Source of the DNA: Streptococcus entericus DSM 14446
GTDB lineage: Bacteria; Bacillota; Bacilli; Lactobacillales; Streptococcaceae
DNA: 64,000 nt
NCBI RefSeq assembly: GCF_000380025.1
Contig: NZ_KB904184.1
Coordinates: 33,988 to 97,987 of the forward strand
Direction of reading: 5' to 3'
Both the position numbers and the translations under genes were made by a program. The notes beneath the pieces are model-generated. The model was not told where the DNA came from and ran no database searches. It worked only from the letters and a program-made list of their open reading frames with translations. Below, piece after piece: positions 34,639 through 44,093 of this stretch (positions are counted from its first letter, which is position 1; every line of letters begins with the position of its first letter).

Positions 34639-37600
34639 GCGTATCCTCCTCTCAATCCTTTCTCTCGTTCGAGGGCTTGGCTAAGTCGTCTTGCGACCTC
34701 ATCTGCCAAGCGGACAATATCAGCTTCTTCTCGCACCACAGTATCGCTAATGCTTACTGAGATAGTAATCGGTGTTTGATCCATAGTTTCCGCAATGCCT
34801 CGACCAATCTCACCCAAGGTCGAACGGTTAAGTGGCAAGACGGCCTCACGACCTGCTTCGCCACCAACCATGAGTTGATTCCCATTCATCCCAAAAGCAG
34901 TTGGCTTAGTCAAAATCCCTCCCTTGGCATACCAAGCCACAGAGATACTTGGCAAGCCGCCTTTTAACCAGTCCAGAGGATTTGCGGAACCTGAAATACT
35001 AAAATGAGGAAGCGGAATATGGGGCCATTGGAATTTGAAGTTAAAGAGGTTCTTGATGGCATTGATGGCAGACGATACTGCTTCTTTTGCCCCATTGATG
35101 GCATTGGAAATGGAAGACTTGATGCCCTCCCAAATAGAAGATACCGTTCCTGCAATACCTGATAAGATACCGCTAATGGTTAATGATATGCCCTGCCAAG
35201 CATTGGACACTAGGTTTGAAATAATAGACATCACCGCACTCATACCTGCCTGTATAGCTGACCAGGTTGTTGAGATGTATTGAGAAATAGCTGAAAGGAT
35301 GGTCTGGACAATAGACTGGATTGCCAGCCAAACGGTTTCAAATACACCCTTAATGGTTTCCCAAGCTCCAGACCAGTCACCAGTAATAACCTGCATGATG
35401 GCCTTAATGATGCCAAGAATGACCGTGATGGCTGTTTCCACATAGGTCTTCATCACCTCCCAAGCTGTCGTGATGATGAGTTGGATATTAGACCAAGTGG
35501 CTTCTAAAAACGGTCCAAGGACTGTCATGACCGATTCAATAATGGTCTGAATGGCTCCCCAAACAATTTGGACACTCTCTTGAATCAGGGCTTGGTTTTC
35601 CTGCCACCAGGTCACCAACTGCCCCCAAATGGTCATTATGAAGCTAGAAATGGCTGTGATAACCTGACTAATAGTGTCAGAAATGACCTGCCAAGCCAAC
35701 ATGACACCATCTCGAAATCCCTCATTGGTCTGCCAGAGGGTCACAAAAATGGCGATAAGCGCTATAATTGCTGCGACGACTCCCAAAACCGGGGCAATGA
35801 TTGGCGCAAAACTGGCAGCTAAACCAGATAGAAGAGGCAATAAGGTCTGCACCCCAACCACCACACCGAGAATAATAGGCAAAAGCGTGCCAATAACGGC
35901 AACAATACTACCAATCACGACAACTGCAGTTTTGATTGGAGGTGATAGACCTGCAAACCAAGTAACTACATCACGTAAGAGACTTGCTAGAAGTTCAAAA
36001 ACTGGGGCAAGAACTTCTGCGATGATACCGCCAATTTCTGCCATCGCCTCAAGCGCTAAATTTTGAGCGACTGTAAAGCGGTCAATCGGATCTAACGTTG
36101 CTTCATAGGTCTGACCGACAACTCCTGCGGAGTTCTTTGCGGTTTCAGATAATTTCTCAAAACTAAACGTCCCTCGTTTGATGGCATCCACCATACGAGG
36201 GGCAGCTTTCGCCCCAAAAATCTCTGAAGCAATGGTCAAGCTTTCTGTCTCACTCGTTGACGACTGGATTTGTGCAATGGTCCCCCTCAAGCCCTCTTCT
36301 AGGGTCTTCCCGTCCTTAGCATAAGCAACTGCTGCCTTAGATAAAGAAGAGAGAGCGGCCGAGGAATCAACCCCTGCTTGCTCAAACTGACCAATCAGAG
36401 TTACGCCTTCCCCAAACTCAAGCCCTAATGCCTTAATTTGAGGAGCACCATCAATGGTCTTGGTCATCAAATCTTGAACAGAAACACCCGTTGCTTGAGC
36501 CACATAGGTCACACTATCCAAAACATCACTCAACCAATCAACCGATAAACCATAGGCTTCAAGAGCCTGCTTGGACTGAATGGTACTTTGTGTCACATCC
36601 GATCCGTTGATTTCTGAAAACTTAATCAAGTCTTCAGCCGTCATCTGAAGGCTATCTCCCATCAGCCCAAATTGAGTATTAACCTCACCAACTGCCTGTC
36701 CAGCGACTTCAAAGGAAGTCGGCAAGGTCGTCGCAATGGTAGAGGCAATGCCTGTCATCTCTTCAAGTGCCTGACCTGTTGCTCCAGTCTTGGTGACAAT
36801 GATATCCATCCCTTCATCAATCTGACGAAAGGCCTCTAAACCTTGTTGTCCAAAATCAATGAGCTTTTGCGACAGCTCACCGAGTCGATCGGAGAACTCA
36901 AGAAGTAAATCCGCCTTTAACAAAGCATTGGTCTCATTCAATCCATCCTTTGCGGAATGGCTGGATTGCCCCAGCTCCTCCATTTCACCTTGTAGGTTTT
37001 GATAGGCAGTCTTTGTCTCATTTAGGGTCTTTTCTAGCTTATTAGCTTCGACAGAGTTTTCACCATAGGCCTGCTTAGTAAGATCTAGTTGCTGGTCTAG
37101 GTTCTTTATCTGACGTTCCAGTAGATCACATTGAGAAGCAACCTTCTTCTCAGCTAAGGCCAGTTTTTCTGATTCGCTAGCGTTCTTTCCCAGTTGACTC
37201 TCTTGGAGCTTAAACGAAGATACCAGCTTTTCACTTTCAGATGCCAGTTGCTTTTGTTCGTCCTGAAGCCCTGATAATTTGGTCTTAGCTGTTTGTGTGC
37301 TATCACCATGGCTGGTCATGGCCTTTGTGACACTTGCTAGTTGACCCTCATAGGTCTTTAGAACGCTTTGAGTGACCTCAAGCTCTCGCTTAAAGGCACG
37401 GTATTGGTCTGCCCCAATCTCACCATTTTGAAATTGGCGTTCCACCTGAGCTTGGGCCTGACGAAGAATCTCCAGCTTCTCTTTGGTTGCTGTGACCTGC
37501 TTTTGAAGAACCTCCTGTTTCTGAGTCAGAAGAGTCACATTGCCAGTATCAAATTTGAGAGCCTTATCAATAGCCTTTAATTCCTTCGAGGCTTCTTGAG

Positions 37601-37688
37601 ATTCCTTGGTTACTCCACGTAAGGCCTTCTGTAAGGGTTGGGTATCGCCACCAATCTCAATGGTGATTCCCTTAATTTTTCCTGCCAT
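34635..37688 (-). CDS. Tail tape measure protein
   Basis: 1017 residues. The N-terminal third is coiled coil (LKEIDKAL region and DEQKQLASESEKLVSSFKLQ), the centre has the TMP minor-tail signature (GATGQALEEMTGIASTIATT, FGAKAAPRMVDAIKRGTFSF) and several hydrophobic segments (TAVVVIGSIVAVIGTLLPII, VLGVVAAIIALIAIFVTLW), and the tail has Trp-rich repeats (VSSIWEGIKSSISNAINGA). It sets tail length and aids DNA passage. AGGAGG lies directly ahead of ATG 37688. Confidence 0.93.
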   Translation of the reverse strand: MAGKIKGITIEIGGDTQPLQKALRGVTKESQEASKELKAIDKALKFDTGNVTLLTQKQEVLQKQVTATKEKLEILRQAQAQVERQFQNGEIGADQYRAFKRELEVTQSVLKTYEGQLASVTKAMTSHGDSTQTAKTKLSGLQDEQKQLASESEKLVSSFKLQESQLGKNASESEKLALAEKKVASQCDLLERQIKNLDQQLDLTKQAYGENSVEANKLEKTLNETKTAYQNLQGEMEELGQSSHSAKDGLNETNALLKADLLLEFSDRLGELSQKLIDFGQQGLEAFRQIDEGMDIIVTKTGATGQALEEMTGIASTIATTLPTSFEVAGQAVGEVNTQFGLMGDSLQMTAEDLIKFSEINGSDVTQSTIQSKQALEAYGLSVDWLSDVLDSVTYVAQATGVSVQDLMTKTIDGAPQIKALGLEFGEGVTLIGQFEQAGVDSSAALSSLSKAAVAYAKDGKTLEEGLRGTIAQIQSSTSETESLTIASEIFGAKAAPRMVDAIKRGTFSFEKLSETAKNSAGVVGQTYEATLDPIDRFTVAQNLALEAMAEIGGIIAEVLAPVFELLASLLRDVVTWFAGLSPPIKTAVVVIGSIVAVIGTLLPIILGVVVGVQTLLPLLSGLAASFAPIIAPVLGVVAAIIALIAIFVTLWQTNEGFRDGVMLAWQVISDTISQVITAISSFIMTIWGQLVTWWQENQALIQESVQIVWGAIQTIIESVMTVLGPFLEATWSNIQLIITTAWEVMKTYVETAITVILGIIKAIMQVITGDWSGAWETIKGVFETVWLAIQSIVQTILSAISQYISTTWSAIQAGMSAVMSIISNLVSNAWQGISLTISGILSGIAGTVSSIWEGIKSSISNAINGAKEAVSSAINAIKNLFNFKFQWPHIPLPHFSISGSANPLDWLKGGLPSISVAWYAKGGILTKPTAFGMNGNQLMVGGEAGREAVLPLNRSTLGEIGRGIAETMDQTPITISVSISDTVVREEADIVRLADEVARRLSQALEREKGLRGGYA

Positions 37689-37713
37689 GACTTTCCTCCT
37701 TCCTCAAGTTCTC

Positions 37714-38297
37714 CTAAAAGCTATCAAAGTCAGCTTGGGTCGCTTGCCTTGTCGTCCTTTGTTCCTGTGTCCGAAGAAGAACATAGTCTGTCTGATAGTC
37801 GAGTGCTATGCCAAGAGAGAGGTGTTTGAGGTCGTCTATTGATAGACCAGTCTCCTTGCAACAAGACAGGTAAGACTCTACCGTAAAGCTCTCCTCGCTC
37901 GCTTCTGGCGAGCTATCGACTTTTTTCTGGTTGACATGGATTGACTAAGCATGTTCATGAGAACTGGACCAATATCCTCAAGAGGAAACTCCTCCAGATC
38001 CATAAAGTAGGCTTCATAGCCCTTAATCTTAGGGTTAGCAGACTTGGCAAAGGTCCAAAAGAGTCGATGAAAGAAGGTCATATCAAAGTCGGAGAGGACG
38101 GAGATATCGACATCCTTAGCGGTCAATTCTTCGCCTTCCTGCAAATTGGAGACCTTATCTAAAATAGCCTTTCCCTGTAACATCTGAAAGAGGTCTTGGA
38201 AGTAGTCCTTGCCAAATTGTTCCTTATAGGCAATCGGTGTATAGGCATTGGTCGCCAAATGAATGGTTCGACCAGCCAGTTGTATGGTTTGTTTCAT
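37714..38297 (-). CDS. Tail assembly chaperone, frameshift product (gpGT-like)
   Basis: Translation starts at 38297 and after a -1 shift at 37920-37926 continues into KKVDSSPEASEESFTVESYL, SCCKETGLSIDDLKHLSLGI and ALDYQTDYVLLRTQEQRTTR, ending at 37714. The fused protein would be about 194 residues. Lambda-like siphophages make the G and GT proteins this way, in a ratio that matters for tail assembly on the tape measure. The order chaperone then tape measure is as expected. Confidence 0.85.
37878..38297 (-). CDS. Tail assembly chaperone (gpG-like)
   Basis: 139 residues. Begins MKQTIQLAGRTIHLATNAYT, includes FGKDYFQDLFQML and MTFFHRLFWTFAKSANPKIK, and ends in a basic tail (RQKRARRALR). It lies between the major tail protein and tape measure genes, the usual site. 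The shorter product is made when no frameshift occurs. Confidence 0.88.
   Translation of the reverse strand: MKQTIQLAGRTIHLATNAYTPIAYKEQFGKDYFQDLFQMLQGKAILDKVSNLQEGEELTAKDVDISVLSDFDMTFFHRLFWTFAKSANPKIKGYEAYFMDLEEFPLEDIGPVLMNMLSQSMSTRKKSIARQKRARRALR
37920..37926 (-). promoter_or_regulatory. Programmed -1 frameshift site A_AAA_AAG
   Basis: The minus strand reads AGA AAA AAG in the gpG frame, so the heptamer A AAA AAG is in phase for simultaneous slippage. The -1 frame is open from there for 68 codons to the stop at 37714-37716. GC-rich inverted segments CTCGC/GCGAG just downstream (about 37891-37912) could form the stimulatory stem. Confidence 0.85.
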
Positions 38298-38308
38298 GGC
38301 TTCTCCTT

Positions 38309-38881
38309 TTATCCTGCAGGTTCATAAACAGACTTGAACCAGTTGTTGCGAATCTCGTCTGGGGTGTCTTCTGTTGTTTTACGACGCACCACTTTATCCA
38401 GTGGTCTTGGGCTAGCTGAGAAATTCAACTCCACCTCGTTGATATCTGCCCCACTCTTGGTCTTAGACCCAAACTTAGGGCGACTGGCAAAGCAGTAATA
38501 AAGAACATGGAGGGTTTCCTTCTTGTCCCCCTCAAACCGAAACATGAGGGCGAAGTTCTTCTTCTCGCTGCTTGCGGATTCCGTCATGACCTTTGAGGTC
38601 GTATCCACAATCTCTCCCAAGACCCGTGTCAGAAACTCTTGAGATAAGAGGGCTACTTTGAGTGTTCCCTGATAACCATCATTGGATTCCGTTTTATAAA
38701 AGTTGATATTATCTGCCTTATATGAGCCTGACTCACCTGTAGGCTCCAAGGTCAATTCCGCAGCTCCTCTTAGGTGTTCGATTTTGCCATAAGTCAGAGC
38801 ACCATCGGCAGCTTCCTTGGTCACTTCTGCCCAGTGGACATCTTGCAGACCAAAGGTGACTTTGTTCTTTTCTGTTGGCAT
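38309..38881 (-). CDS. Major tail protein
   Basis: 190 residues. MPTEKNKVTFGLQDVHWAEV, LRGAAELTLEPTGESGSYKA and LYYCFASRPKFGSKTKSGAD match phi13-type/siphovirus major tail (tube) proteins. Strong ribosome site. It lies between tail terminator and chaperone genes. Confidence 0.92.
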   Translation of the reverse strand: MPTEKNKVTFGLQDVHWAEVTKEAADGALTYGKIEHLRGAAELTLEPTGESGSYKADNINFYKTESNDGYQGTLKVALLSQEFLTRVLGEIVDTTSKVMTESASSEKKNFALMFRFEGDKKETLHVLYYCFASRPKFGSKTKSGADINEVELNFSASPRPLDKVVRRKTTEDTPDEIRNNWFKSVYEPAG

Positions 38882-38890
38882 AAGGCCTCC

Positions 38891-39208
38891 TTATAGTGTG
38901 ATGTGATAGGTGACTTGGTAGAGCTTCTCTGTGGAGAGATAGGTTTCTACCTTGTCAAAGTAAATGTGATGATTGTCAAGCAGATTTTCCACCTGACCTT
39001 CCAATTCCAGGTTCTTGGTCTTGGTGTAGACTTCAAGCACCACTTCAACCTGCTTGTGGTAGGCCATGTTGTCAGCCCCCTTGTTTTCAGAACCCGATAC
39101 CCAATACAAGAGATAGGGCGGGCTAATCACCCGCCCTTCTTCAAAATGGTGATAGGCTAGAGGGTAACCAAGGGCTTTGACGAGCTGATAGAAGTCTTTT
39201 AGGGTCAT
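38891..39208 (-). CDS. Tail terminator/completion protein
   Basis: 105 residues. MTLKDFYQLVKALGYPLAYH, VISPPYLLYWVSGSEN and VVLEVYTKTKNLELEGQVEN fit small tail-completion proteins of siphophages. It overlaps the HK97-gp10 gene by four bases and precedes the tail tube gene. Confidence 0.8.
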   Translation of the reverse strand: MTLKDFYQLVKALGYPLAYHHFEEGRVISPPYLLYWVSGSENKGADNMAYHKQVEVVLEVYTKTKNLELEGQVENLLDNHHIYFDKVETYLSTEKLYQVTYHITL

Positions 39209-39564
39209 AACCTGTCCTCCAATCGTTTTTCCAATTGACGGATGGCTTCCCTTTCTGCAGGTGCGATATGAGGAATCCCCTCCACTCGACCACCACCTGC
39301 CTTAGCGTATCCATTTTCAAGTAAATGGGTTAGTCCTGCCGTCTTGTTATGAACCGTCTTAACGAGGCCTGTCGGGCTATCCTCTATGACTTTTGATGTC
39401 CAACCTTTGGCATACTTCCCACGCCTTTTCGGTGAGGTAACCTTCAAGGTCTCAACAGCCTGGTCTGTGACATCAAGAACAGCCAGTCGCATGACTTCTG
39501 TGACATCATCAACATAGTCTGATAACTCAGCTTCAATGGCTGATGCTAAATCAAGGTTGTTCAT
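39205..39564 (-). CDS. HK97 gp10-type tail component
   Basis: 119 residues. VTDQAVETLKVTSPKRRGKY and VHNKTAGLTHLLENGYAKA with the terminal HIAPAEREAIRQLEKRL are characteristic of the HK97 gp10 family, a tail-completion factor. Overlaps its neighbours on both sides. Confidence 0.88.
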   Translation of the reverse strand: MNNLDLASAIEAELSDYVDDVTEVMRLAVLDVTDQAVETLKVTSPKRRGKYAKGWTSKVIEDSPTGLVKTVHNKTAGLTHLLENGYAKAGGGRVEGIPHIAPAEREAIRQLEKRLEDRL

Positions 39565-39895
39565 GACTCACCTCCCTCGTTACCCTTAAGCGGATAGTCT
39601 TATCTTCAAAGCCTAAATTCTCCATCGAATGAATGTTATAGACCTTTCCATCAAAAGACAAACGTACCTGCCTGGTATCGAAGGCCTCAATAGCCTTGTC
39701 ATATCGGAGTGTCACTGAAAGGACTTCTTCACGTTCAACCAAACCTAGAGCCTCACGTTCCCTGCTGGACAACGGTTCTACCTTAGACCAGCGGCTCAAA
39801 AGTAACTGATAAGTCGACTGGTCATTCCCAACCTCATCTTGATGATGACCAGCACCTTCAAAATTCACTCGTTCTCGCAATCCAGCTATTTCCAT
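39551..39895 (-). CDS. Head closure protein
   Basis: 114 residues. MEIAGLRERVNFEGAGHHQD, SKVEPLSSREREALG and YDKAIEAFDTRQVRLSFDGK fit the SPP1 gp16-like head-tail adaptor that seals the portal after packaging. Confidence 0.85.
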   Translation of the reverse strand: MEIAGLRERVNFEGAGHHQDEVGNDQSTYQLLLSRWSKVEPLSSREREALGLVEREEVLSVTLRYDKAIEAFDTRQVRLSFDGKVYNIHSMENLGFEDKTIRLRVTREVSHEQP

Positions 39896-40167
39896 TAAAA
39901 CGCCTCCTTACGGTTTGACAACAAGAGATGATAGAGGGTTTCTTTCAGTTCCTTATGATTGCCATTCTCTCGGTGTTCATAGAGATAGGCGACACCATAC
40001 TGAACAGCCGTCTCAAAAATAGCCACCTCATCTTCAGTCAGTTCTGCTTCAGATTTTCGGAGCACATCAAGGCAAAGCTGTTTACTAGTAGACAAGAAAG
40101 AGGACAAGAGACTGTCCTCCTCATCATGTTCTACCTTGAGATAAAGCTTGATGTCCTCTAGCCTCAT
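39895..40167 (-). CDS. Head-tail connector protein
   Basis: 90 residues, all helix. MRLEDIKLYLKVEHDEEDSL, LSTSKQLCLDVLRKSEAELT and AVQYGVAYLYEHREN fit the gp6-like head-tail connector (HK97/SPP1 gp15 type) that binds the portal. ATGA overlap with capsid gene. Confidence 0.88.
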   Translation of the reverse strand: MRLEDIKLYLKVEHDEEDSLLSSFLSTSKQLCLDVLRKSEAELTEDEVAIFETAVQYGVAYLYEHRENGNHKELKETLYHLLLSNRKEAF

Positions 40168-41384
40168 CCGCCTGACCTCGATCCAGCTTTGACAGTCAAG
40201 GTTTTAACGGCTTCAGGAAGCACCAATTTACCATCTACCCGTTGACTGGCCAAGAACCCAACCTGACCATTGGCCGCATAGAGTTCATTGAGCCGCTTAA
40301 AGGTGCGTCCCTGACGGTCCGCAATCCAGTAGTAGCTGAAATCCCCAAAGGCAATGGCTTTGTTGCCAGCTTCAGGAAGGGGCGCAAAGGTTGATGTGAA
40401 ATACGGCCGGTTCAGAATCATATCTGGCTGACCAACTTGAGTAGAAGGTTGCCAGATGTAGTTCCCGTTGTTGTCCTTTAGTTTGCGAATGGCTTTGACC
40501 GTTGTGTCATGAAGAATCCAGACGGCATTCTTACGGTAAGGAGCAGGCAGGGCATGGTAGAGTTCAATCATGTCATCAAAGGTGATGTCTTTGGTAGCTG
40601 TGGTAGGGCCAGTCACTTCAGCTGTGGTGAAGATACCAGTTGGTTTCTTAGAGCCATCCCCAATCAAAAAGGCCTTCTCTTCTTCCGTACCAATGCGACG
40701 AGCAAACTCTGCCGTCATATAGGACTCCAAGTCAAAGACCGAATCATTAATCAATTCTTCAGAAATGCGGATAGCTGTCCCCAGTTTGTAGGAATCAAGG
40801 GTTACTTGACCAAAGACTTCATCGCTTTCAGGGTAAAGACCATTTTCATCCAACCAAGAGGCTGTGCCGTGTCCAGTAACAACAGGGATTTTTCGTTCAC
40901 CACTAGAGGTCTTAATCACTGTGGCCAATTGACGGAAGAAGTTCTCTTCCTGAAGCCCCTGGATCAATTTTTTCTCATACTCATCTGGTACGAGATGACC
41001 ACCCTCTGAATCTTCACCGACACGCAGCACATCTTTGACATCAAAGAAATGGCGTTTGCGGATGCTGGACCAGAAGGTTTTGGTATAGGCTTTTGACGCA
41101 ATACTGTCAAGCTCCTCTTCCTCATCCTGTTCAGGGATTTTGGCGGAAGGCTGACTGGTCAGAGCCTGTGCTGCTGGTTGGGACAACTCCTTATCCAGTT
41201 TTTCTTGACGCTCCAAGCGTTCAATCTCTTTGCCAAGGTTGACCACCTTTTCTTCCAGCTTGTCATAGGCCTCTGCATCTGCGGCAGATACCTGACCATC
41301 AGCTTTTCGAGCGTCTTCTAGGAAAGCCTTGGCAGCCTCCCAAGCAATGTTCCGCTTTTCTTTTAGTTCCAAAATTTTAGACAT
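40164..41384 (-). CDS. Major capsid protein (HK97 fold)
   Basis: 406 residues. The first 100 or so residues form a coiled delta domain (LKEKRNIAWEAAKAFLEDAR, LGKEIERLERQEKLDKELSQ) that is usually removed by the phage protease. The capsid domain begins near TFWSSIRKRHFFDVKD and includes GGHLVPDEYEKKLIQGLQEE, ISEELINDSVFDLESYM and LIGDGSKKPTGIF. The preceding gene encodes the matching ClpP-like protease. Confidence 0.95.
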   Translation of the reverse strand: MSKILELKEKRNIAWEAAKAFLEDARKADGQVSAADAEAYDKLEEKVVNLGKEIERLERQEKLDKELSQPAAQALTSQPSAKIPEQDEEEELDSIASKAYTKTFWSSIRKRHFFDVKDVLRVGEDSEGGHLVPDEYEKKLIQGLQEENFFRQLATVIKTSSGERKIPVVTGHGTASWLDENGLYPESDEVFGQVTLDSYKLGTAIRISEELINDSVFDLESYMTAEFARRIGTEEEKAFLIGDGSKKPTGIFTTAEVTGPTTATKDITFDDMIELYHALPAPYRKNAVWILHDTTVKAIRKLKDNNGNYIWQPSTQVGQPDMILNRPYFTSTFAPLPEAGNKAIAFGDFSYYWIADRQGRTFKRLNELYAANGQVGFLASQRVDGKLVLPEAVKTLTVKAGSRSGG

Positions 41385-41395
41385 ATCGTTCTCCT

Positions 41396-42094
41396 TTAGG
41401 GTTTAAGCAAGTTCAATCGTTTTTCCAACTGATTGAAAGGGATAGACGGTTGAGGTGGTGTCGGCATCAAGGTGGCTTGGAGCTTCACCATCAAGTCTTT
41501 TTGAGATGAGACTCGGCTGAAGACAAAAGCGTCTCCTGCTCCATCCTGTTTCTCCTCTTTAGAAAAGAGGATGGTATCCGCAAAGCCAAGCTCGACAGCC
41601 TTTTTAGCATTGAACCAGGTCTCACTATCCATGAGGTGAGAGAGCTTGGTTCGTGAAAGCCCTGTTCGCAACTCATAGGCGTTGATGATAGACTCCTTGA
41701 TTTCAGAAAGCATGGCAATGACCTTCTCTATATCACGGGCCTCACCTTGAGCAACGGTCCAGGGGTTATGAATCATCATCATGGCGACAGGACTCATGGA
41801 TACCGTGGTGCCAGCCATAGCGATGACCGAGGCAGCACTTGCGGCCAAGACATCGATGTAAACATGAACATCACTTGGATAATCCATCAGCATGTTATAG
41901 ATTTGAGCCGCCGCAAAGACATCACCGCCTGGGGAATTAATCCAGAGGGTCAAGTCCCCCTTTCCAGATAAGAGTTCACTCTTGAAGATTTGGGGCGTCA
42001 CTTCATCCCCAAACCAGGTCTCGTCCGCAATCTGCCCCTCAATCCGAAGGGTTCTGCCCACATCATCTTCAGTAAAATTCCAAAATTTACGCAT
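41396..42094 (-). CDS. ClpP-like head maturation protease
   Basis: 232 residues from ATG 42094 (AGGAGG upstream). Serine protease of the ClpP fold: LWINSPGGDVFAAAQIYNML, the nucleophile in AASAASVIAMAG, His in MMIHNPWTVAQG, Asp later in LMDSETWFNAKKAVELGFAD. It trims the capsid delta domain during prohead maturation. Its start overlaps the end of the portal gene by eight bases. Confidence 0.93.
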   Translation of the reverse strand: MRKFWNFTEDDVGRTLRIEGQIADETWFGDEVTPQIFKSELLSGKGDLTLWINSPGGDVFAAAQIYNMLMDYPSDVHVYIDVLAASAASVIAMAGTTVSMSPVAMMMIHNPWTVAQGEARDIEKVIAMLSEIKESIINAYELRTGLSRTKLSHLMDSETWFNAKKAVELGFADTILFSKEEKQDGAGDAFVFSRVSSQKDLMVKLQATLMPTPPQPSIPFNQLEKRLNLLKP

Positions 42095-43370
42095 CAGTTT
42101 CCTCCTCTGGCGCTTGTTCAATCGATATTGTTTCTTGTGTCATAAAGCCTCCTGCATCTTTTAGTTTGGTCATGTTTCCGTTGATAAGATAGAGATTACC
42201 ACCCTCTTCTTCCGTCAAGAGGTTCAAGTCCTCTAGTTCTCGGATATCATTGGTGGATAGCCAGCCATTTTGTCGAGCAATCGCATAGCCGTTCATCCGA
42301 TTCTGGTAATCTCCACGAAGCAAACCGTCCACATTGAACTTGACAAAGTACCGCTTCTTTTCTTCGGGTAAAAAAAGAGACCTCTTGAGTGCCTGTTCAA
42401 AACGAACCACCCAAGGGTCTAGGGTATATTTGACAAATTCGAGGGACTGTTGCTCGATGTTAGAAAAGGATGACTTCTCCAAATCCCCTACCATATGAGG
42501 TGGGATACGGTAGAGACGTGCGATTTCATTGATTTGAAACTTTCGGGTCTGTAGGAATTGAGCCTCTTCAGGTGGGATTCCAATCTGGGTATACTTCATC
42601 CCTTCTTCTAAGACAGCTACCTTGTGGGCATTTGATACCCCATTGTAGACCGCATTCCATGAATCACGAACCCGCTTGGGATCTTTGAGGATACCAGGGT
42701 GTTCCAAGACACCGCCTGGATTGGCCCCATTCTTAAAGAAGGAAGCCCCGTAGTTCTCAGTCGCTAGGGTCATCCCTATGGTATTTTTAGCAAGGGCAAT
42801 TGGGGAATAGCCGACTAAGCCATCAAAACCAAGACCAGGGATATGAAGCACATCCTCTGCTTGAAGGACAACCTTTCCTTTGTTCATGAAGTTGGGGTTT
42901 TCCTCGGTCTGTCGCTCATAGAGATAAAACAGCTCTCCCTTGTCATCACGATGAACTGTCATCTTATCTGGCAACAAGGGATAAAGGCTCATGACCTTTC
43001 CGCTTCTTTCTCGGATAATTTGGACATAGGCATTTCCCCAAATCAGAAGATGGCTCATGAGGGTCTCACGAAAGACAAAGGAGGTCATCTCTGGGTTTGG
43101 CTCATCATGTAAAAGAGCATAGAGGGGATGGTCAATGGCTTTGAACTTTCCTGTTGGTGTCCGTTCATAAACATGGAGAGGGAGAGAGGCTATTGCCTCA
43201 GCCAGTATCCGCACACAGGCATAGACTGCCGTCGTCTGCATGGCCTTGAACTCATCCACATTCTCACCGCTGGTTGTCCGACCGAAGAGGTAGGAAAAAT
43301 CCTGACCCTCATAAGCATTTTGCGGTTTGTCTCGTACACGTTTCAAACCGATCCATTCTAAAATTCCCAT
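42087..43370 (-). CDS. Portal protein
   Basis: 427 residues from ATG 43370 (AAAGGAGG upstream). MGILEWIGLKRV, TTAVYACVRILAEAIASLPL, LHDEPNPEMTSFVFRETLMS and LYRIPPHMVGDLEKSSFSN are typical of HK97-family portals, the dodecameric ring through which DNA is packaged. The toxin-antitoxin pair upstream separates it from terminase. Confidence 0.94.
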   Translation of the reverse strand: MGILEWIGLKRVRDKPQNAYEGQDFSYLFGRTTSGENVDEFKAMQTTAVYACVRILAEAIASLPLHVYERTPTGKFKAIDHPLYALLHDEPNPEMTSFVFRETLMSHLLIWGNAYVQIIRERSGKVMSLYPLLPDKMTVHRDDKGELFYLYERQTEENPNFMNKGKVVLQAEDVLHIPGLGFDGLVGYSPIALAKNTIGMTLATENYGASFFKNGANPGGVLEHPGILKDPKRVRDSWNAVYNGVSNAHKVAVLEEGMKYTQIGIPPEEAQFLQTRKFQINEIARLYRIPPHMVGDLEKSSFSNIEQQSLEFVKYTLDPWVVRFEQALKRSLFLPEEKKRYFVKFNVDGLLRGDYQNRMNGYAIARQNGWLSTNDIRELEDLNLLTEEEGGNLYLINGNMTKLKDAGGFMTQETISIEQAPEEETDA

Positions 43371-43423
43371 AAGTCCTCCTTTTTCTGCATAAGAAAAAGC
43401 ACCTCCAACTGGAGATGCCAATA

Positions 43424-43762
43424 TCAGTTCACATCATTGTCTTCTGCAATATCTTTCAATAGTTTTTCAATGTTAGAAGCACCATGTAACACTCGAAGTA
43501 CAGTTACAACCTCTCCAACAAACCGATAAAATACAACATAGTTTTTAACAATAAGTTTTCGAATCTCAATGTTCTCACTCTCAAACCCTTCAAGAATCGG
43601 ACAACGTTCTGGAAACGTTGATAAGGATTTGATAGATTTTTCAAAGAGGCGGATATTTTTATCTGCTGTTAAGGGAGATTGTAGCTCTACAGCAATATAG
43701 CGATAAATGGCAGTCAGATCATCACTGGCTTGTTTTGTCAATCTCACGGGATATTCAATCAT
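43424..43762 (-). CDS. RelE/ParE-type toxin
   Basis: 112 residues. VRLTKQASDDLTAIYRYIAV, FPERCPILEGFE and RKLIVKNYVVFYRFVGEVVT match the RelE/ParE fold (translation-dependent mRNase or gyrase poison). It lies directly after the antitoxin (one-base overlap) in the middle of the phage head operon. RelE or ParE activity cannot be told apart here. Confidence 0.88.
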   Translation of the reverse strand: MIEYPVRLTKQASDDLTAIYRYIAVELQSPLTADKNIRLFEKSIKSLSTFPERCPILEGFESENIEIRKLIVKNYVVFYRFVGEVVTVLRVLHGASNIEKLLKDIAEDNDVN

Positions 43763-44064
43763 TAATTTGCCCCTTTAAAGCCTTTGAAAAAATCTTCCGC
43801 CAAAATTGTTTCCTCCTGATCCGCTGCGTGATAGCTCTGCACCAACAGGTCTTTCAGTTCACTAGCAGACAGAGATGAAACATCCACAGAAGCAGGGGCC
43901 TGAGGTAAAGCAATCTCGAATGGAATGCTTCGTGTCATAGAAACCTGCTTCAACAATAAGGTAATCAATGTAGACATAGGCATTCCAAGCTCTTTCAAGA
44001 CACTTTCTGCATTCAATTTATCATCCGAATCAACACGTACATTTAGAGTAGCTGTTTTTCCCAT
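43762..44064 (-). CDS. RelB/DinJ-type antitoxin
   Basis: 100 residues. MGKTATLNVRVDSDDKLNAE and LKELGMPMSTLITLLLKQV form a ribbon-helix-helix domain of the RelB/DinJ family; the rest is the toxin-binding region. AAGGAG precedes ATG 44064, and a strong promoter precedes both genes. Confidence 0.9.
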   Translation of the reverse strand: MGKTATLNVRVDSDDKLNAESVLKELGMPMSTLITLLLKQVSMTRSIPFEIALPQAPASVDVSSLSASELKDLLVQSYHAADQEETILAEDFFKGFKGAN

Positions 44065-44093
44065 ACTATTTCTCCTTTGAGTTTTGTACTGTA

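Noticed and set aside
37606..37842. Plus-strand frames around the tape-measure start
   Set aside because: They are the complement of the gpT part and the tape-measure start; the -1 frame on the minus strand explains the open sequence.
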